64,000 bases of DNA, taken from Variovorax beijingensis. Its GTDB lineage: Bacteria > Pseudomonadota > Gammaproteobacteria > Burkholderiales > Burkholderiaceae_C. The stretch covers positions 357,319 to 421,318 of the forward strand of contig NZ_RXFQ01000003.1 in assembly GCF_003951285.1 (NCBI RefSeq), given 5' to 3'. Of this stretch, positions 61,916 through 64,000 are shown in pieces. A program made the position numbers and the translations under genes. The notes beneath the pieces are model-generated. The model was not told where the DNA came from, searched no databases, and saw nothing but the letters and a program-made list of their open reading frames with translations. Each line of letters opens with the position of its first letter. Position 1 is the first letter of the stretch.

Positions 61916-62878
61916 ATGGATCGATTGAATGCAATGCGCGTGTTCGTCACCGTGGCGGATTCGGGCAGCCTCTCGGCCGCGGCCGACAAGCTCGACCTCT
62001 CGCGCCCGGTGGTCACGCGCTACGTGGCCGAGCTCGAGCAATGGACGGGTGCGCGCCTCTTGCACCGCACGACGCGCCGGCTGAGCCTCACGGCGGCGGG
62101 CGAGGAACTGCTGCCGCGCTGCCGCCAGGTGCTCGAGCTCGCTGGCGACATGCAGGAAGCTGTGCGGCAGCCGGCCGAGGCGCCGCGCGGCCAGCTGCGC
62201 ATCACGGCCAGCACCTCGTTCGCACAGGCGCAGCTGGCCGATGCGGTGGCCGACTACGTGCGGCTCTATCCCGGCGTGGCGGTCGACCTGGTGCTGCTGG
62301 ACCGGGCGGTGAACCTGGTGGACGAGCGCATCGACCTGGCGATCCGCGTGGCGGTGGAGATCGATCCCAACCTCATTGCGCGGCGGCTCACCGATTGCCG
62401 CTCGGTGGTGTGCGCATCACCCGGCTATCTGAAGGAGCACGGGCAGCCGCTGCGCGTGGAGGAACTGGCCCAGCGCAACTGCCTCACGCACTCGTACTTC
62501 GGGCGCAGCCTCTGGAACTTCACGCGCAGGGACGACGGCACGCCCGTTTCGGTGGCCGTGGGCGGCAACGTGTCGACCAACGATGCCGCGAGCCTGATGC
62601 ATCTGGCGCGGGCCGGGGCCGGCATCACGATGCTGCCGACCTACCTGACCGCCGGCTTGCTGCAGGCCGGCGAACTGGTGCGGCTGTTCCCGGAATTCGA
62701 GCCGCAGGTGGTCGGCATGTATGCGGTGTATGCCTCGCGCAAGCACATGCCGGCCACGCTGCGCACGATGCTCGATTTCCTGGCCAGGCGATTCACCGAG
62801 GTGCCCGCCTGGGACCTGCCGCATGCAGGCCGGGAACTCAATGCGAGCCGCCGCCCTGTGGTGCGCTCGACGTCATGA
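61916..62878 (+). CDS. LysR-family transcriptional regulator
   Basis: 320-aa regulator. The winged helix at residues 1-60 (MDRLNAMRVFVTVADSGSLS; TRYVAELEQWTGARLLHRTTRRLSL) and the substrate-binding half (RGQLRITASTSFAQAQLADAV) are typical of the CrgA/AphB group. It is divergent from the SDR-type gene with a dyad between. The ATG at 61916 begins the conserved MDRLNAMRVF start. Its 3' end overlaps the convergent membrane-protein gene by 41 bp. Confidence 0.93.
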   Translation: MDRLNAMRVFVTVADSGSLSAAADKLDLSRPVVTRYVAELEQWTGARLLHRTTRRLSLTAAGEELLPRCRQVLELAGDMQEAVRQPAEAPRGQLRITASTSFAQAQLADAVADYVRLYPGVAVDLVLLDRAVNLVDERIDLAIRVAVEIDPNLIARRLTDCRSVVCASPGYLKEHGQPLRVEELAQRNCLTHSYFGRSLWNFTRRDDGTPVSVAVGGNVSTNDAASLMHLARAGAGITMLPTYLTAGLLQAGELVRLFPEFEPQVVGMYAVYASRKHMPATLRTMLDFLARRFTEVPAWDLPHAGRELNASRRPVVRSTS

Positions 62879-63476
62879 GCTTGTCGGTGTAGGCGATGGC
62901 CATGGCCGAGAACAGGAAGGCGATGTGGATCACGGTCTGCGCAATCAGCACCCGGTCGGTGTAGTTGTCCGCATTGATGAAGGTCTTCAGCAGGTGGATC
63001 GAGCTGATGCCGATGATGGCGGTGGCCAGCTTCACCTTGAGCACCGAGGCGTTCACATGGCTCAGCCACTCAGGCTGGTCGCGGTGGCCTTCGAGGTCCA
63101 TGCGGCTCACGAAGGTTTCGTAGCCGCCCACGATCACCATGATCAGCAGGTTGGAGATCATCACCACATCGATCAGCGCCAGCACCACCAGCATGATCAC
63201 GGTTTCGTTGAGCGTGCCCACCGGCGCGGTGGTCTTGTAGCCGATGCTGGTGATCAGCGCCTGCAGCGCGTCCTTGCTGCCGAAGGCCGCCTCCACCAGA
63301 TGCAGCAGCTCGACCAGGAAGTGCACCACGTACACCGCCTGCGCCACGATCAGCCCCAGGTAGAGCGGCAGCTGCAGCCAGCGGCTCGCGAAAATCAGCT
63401 TGGGCAGCGGCCGCAGCGGCGAGCCGCGGGCTGGAACAGGCGTATTCGGGCGGTCGAAGGATTCGGGTGCGGACAT
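62838..63476 (-). CDS. UPF0114 (YqhA-type) inner-membrane protein
   Basis: 212-aa membrane protein of the TIGR00645/YqhA family. Four hydrophobic segments (starting near residues 35, 90, 140 and 178) and the family segment IDVVMISNLLIMVIVGGYETFVS near residue 105 are visible. Function is unknown. Start at 63476 with a hydrophilic N-terminus; overlaps the LysR gene at its 3' end. Confidence 0.88.
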   Translation of the reverse strand: MSAPESFDRPNTPVPARGSPLRPLPKLIFASRWLQLPLYLGLIVAQAVYVVHFLVELLHLVEAAFGSKDALQALITSIGYKTTAPVGTLNETVIMLVVLALIDVVMISNLLIMVIVGGYETFVSRMDLEGHRDQPEWLSHVNASVLKVKLATAIIGISSIHLLKTFINADNYTDRVLIAQTVIHIAFLFSAMAIAYTDKLMTSSAPQGGGSH

Positions 63477-63570
63477 GGAGAGGATGATTGGAAGCGACCG
63501 GCGATTCTAGAGGTGCCCCCATGTCCGACTCGTGATAACCCTGCGAACTAACATCGCAACCGTCAGTGAC

Positions 63571-63597
63571 CCGTAAGTGGGCCCCCCGACATTACGG
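63571..63597. promoter_or_regulatory. Inverted repeat upstream of acs
   Basis: CCGTAA-N15-TTACGG is a perfect 6-bp inverted repeat about 25 bp before the acs start; it could form a leader hairpin or an operator. The gap between the two divergent genes is 146 bp. Confidence 0.35.
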
Positions 63598-63622
63598 CCG
63601 CACCTACCAAGGAGACAAGAAA

Positions 63623-64000
63623 ATGAGCAGCAGCGCATCGAAGAACATCGAATCCGTCCTGGTCGAGAACCGCGTGTTCCCGCCCGACGCCCGCGCCCGC
63701 ACCGGCGCGCGCATTGCCGGCATGGCCGCCTACGAGGCCCTGTGCCGGGAGGCCGAACAGGACTTCGAAGGTTTCTGGAGCCGCCTGGCCAAGGACAACC
63801 TGGACTGGACCCGGCCCTTCACGAAGACACTCGACGAGTCGAAGGCGCCGTTCTACGAGTGGTTCGGCGACGGCGAACTCAACGCCAGCGCCAACTGCCT
63901 GGACCGCCACATCGGCACCCCCGTCGAGCACAAGACCGCCATCGTCTTCGAAGCCGACGACGGCGCCGTCACCCGCGTCACTTACAAGGAACTGCTCGCC
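63623..64000 (+). CDS. acs: Acetyl-CoA synthetase, N-terminal part (runs past window end)
   Basis: The first 126 residues of an acetate:CoA ligase. The N-terminal ACAS domain is recognisable: [59 protein letters not shown] and [11 protein letters not shown]. The catalytic core lies beyond the window. GGAGA precedes the ATG. Propionyl-CoA synthetase is less likely because of the [12 protein letters not shown] form. Confidence 0.92.
   Translation, partial: MSSSASKNIESVLVENRVFPPDARARTGARIAGMAAYEALCREAEQDFEGFWSRLAKDNLDWTRPFTKTLDESKAPFYEWFGDGELNASANCLDRHIGTPVEHKTAIVFEADDGAVTRVTYKELLA

Overview
The window is high-GC chromosomal DNA from a betaproteobacterium, most likely a Comamonadaceae member close to Variovorax. 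This rests on the gene content: an fdsGBA-fdhD NAD-linked formate dehydrogenase, TctCBA tricarboxylate transport, hpnCDE squalene synthesis, the tig-clpP-clpX-lon block followed by tRNA genes, and a dense coding layout with many 4-nt start/stop overlaps. I see no insertion sequence, prophage, CRISPR array or replication origin. It reads as core and near-core chromosome.

Layout. 1-6627: formate dehydrogenase operon (minus strand; fdhD cut by the window edge) and a divergent ModE/LysR-like regulator. 6763-8738: lipoprotein, PPK2 polyphosphate kinase and an S4 RNA-binding protein. 8743-14073: TctD/TctE two-component system divergent from tctCBA. 14126-15052: peptidoglycan-binding/CHAP-like protein. 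15226-21795: TetR-regulated tripartite RND pump, all genes coupled by 4-nt overlaps. 21953-31235: a sigma-54 activator, a small HNH protein, and a LivK-GFHM-type ABC transporter operon that contains an extracellular PHB depolymerase gene and ends in an alpha/beta hydrolase. 31289-34226: ferrochelatase, HAD hydrolase and small conserved genes. 34223-37383: hpnC-hpnD-hpnE. 37456-39378: Kup potassium transporter. 39475-43820: second RND pump under an apparent TetR-type operator. 43935-50503: tRNA-Leu(UAG), tig, clpP, clpX, lon, then tRNA-Gly, tRNA-Cys and tRNA-Leu(UAA). 50525-55674: unknown protein, UMF1-type MFS carrier, secreted hypothetical, murI, class I fumarase. 55733-59193: glycine betaine/proline ABC transporter proVWX with a long leader. 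59746-63476: class II fumarase, NAD(P)-binding protein with divergent LysR regulator, UPF0114 membrane protein. 63623-64000: start of acetyl-CoA synthetase.

The most interesting part is 21953-31235. A PAS-AAA-HTH sigma-54 activator is followed by a near-consensus -24/-12 element (23917-23931), with an inverted repeat AATTCAG-N14-CTGAATT about 100 bp upstream of the predicted start. This would drive an operon joining a secreted PHB depolymerase to an ABC importer and a cytosolic hydrolase. I read it as a candidate regulated system for extracellular polyester degradation and import of its products. Other points worth checking are a structured proV leader of about 380 nt, an RND-pump promoter with a TetR-type operator but no adjacent regulator, a 56-nt intergenic repeat found directly after two unrelated stop codons, and a hairpin cluster at 15073-15214.

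Genes were called from translated reading frames, motifs and spacing. No database search was possible, so names for poorly conserved genes are tentative.
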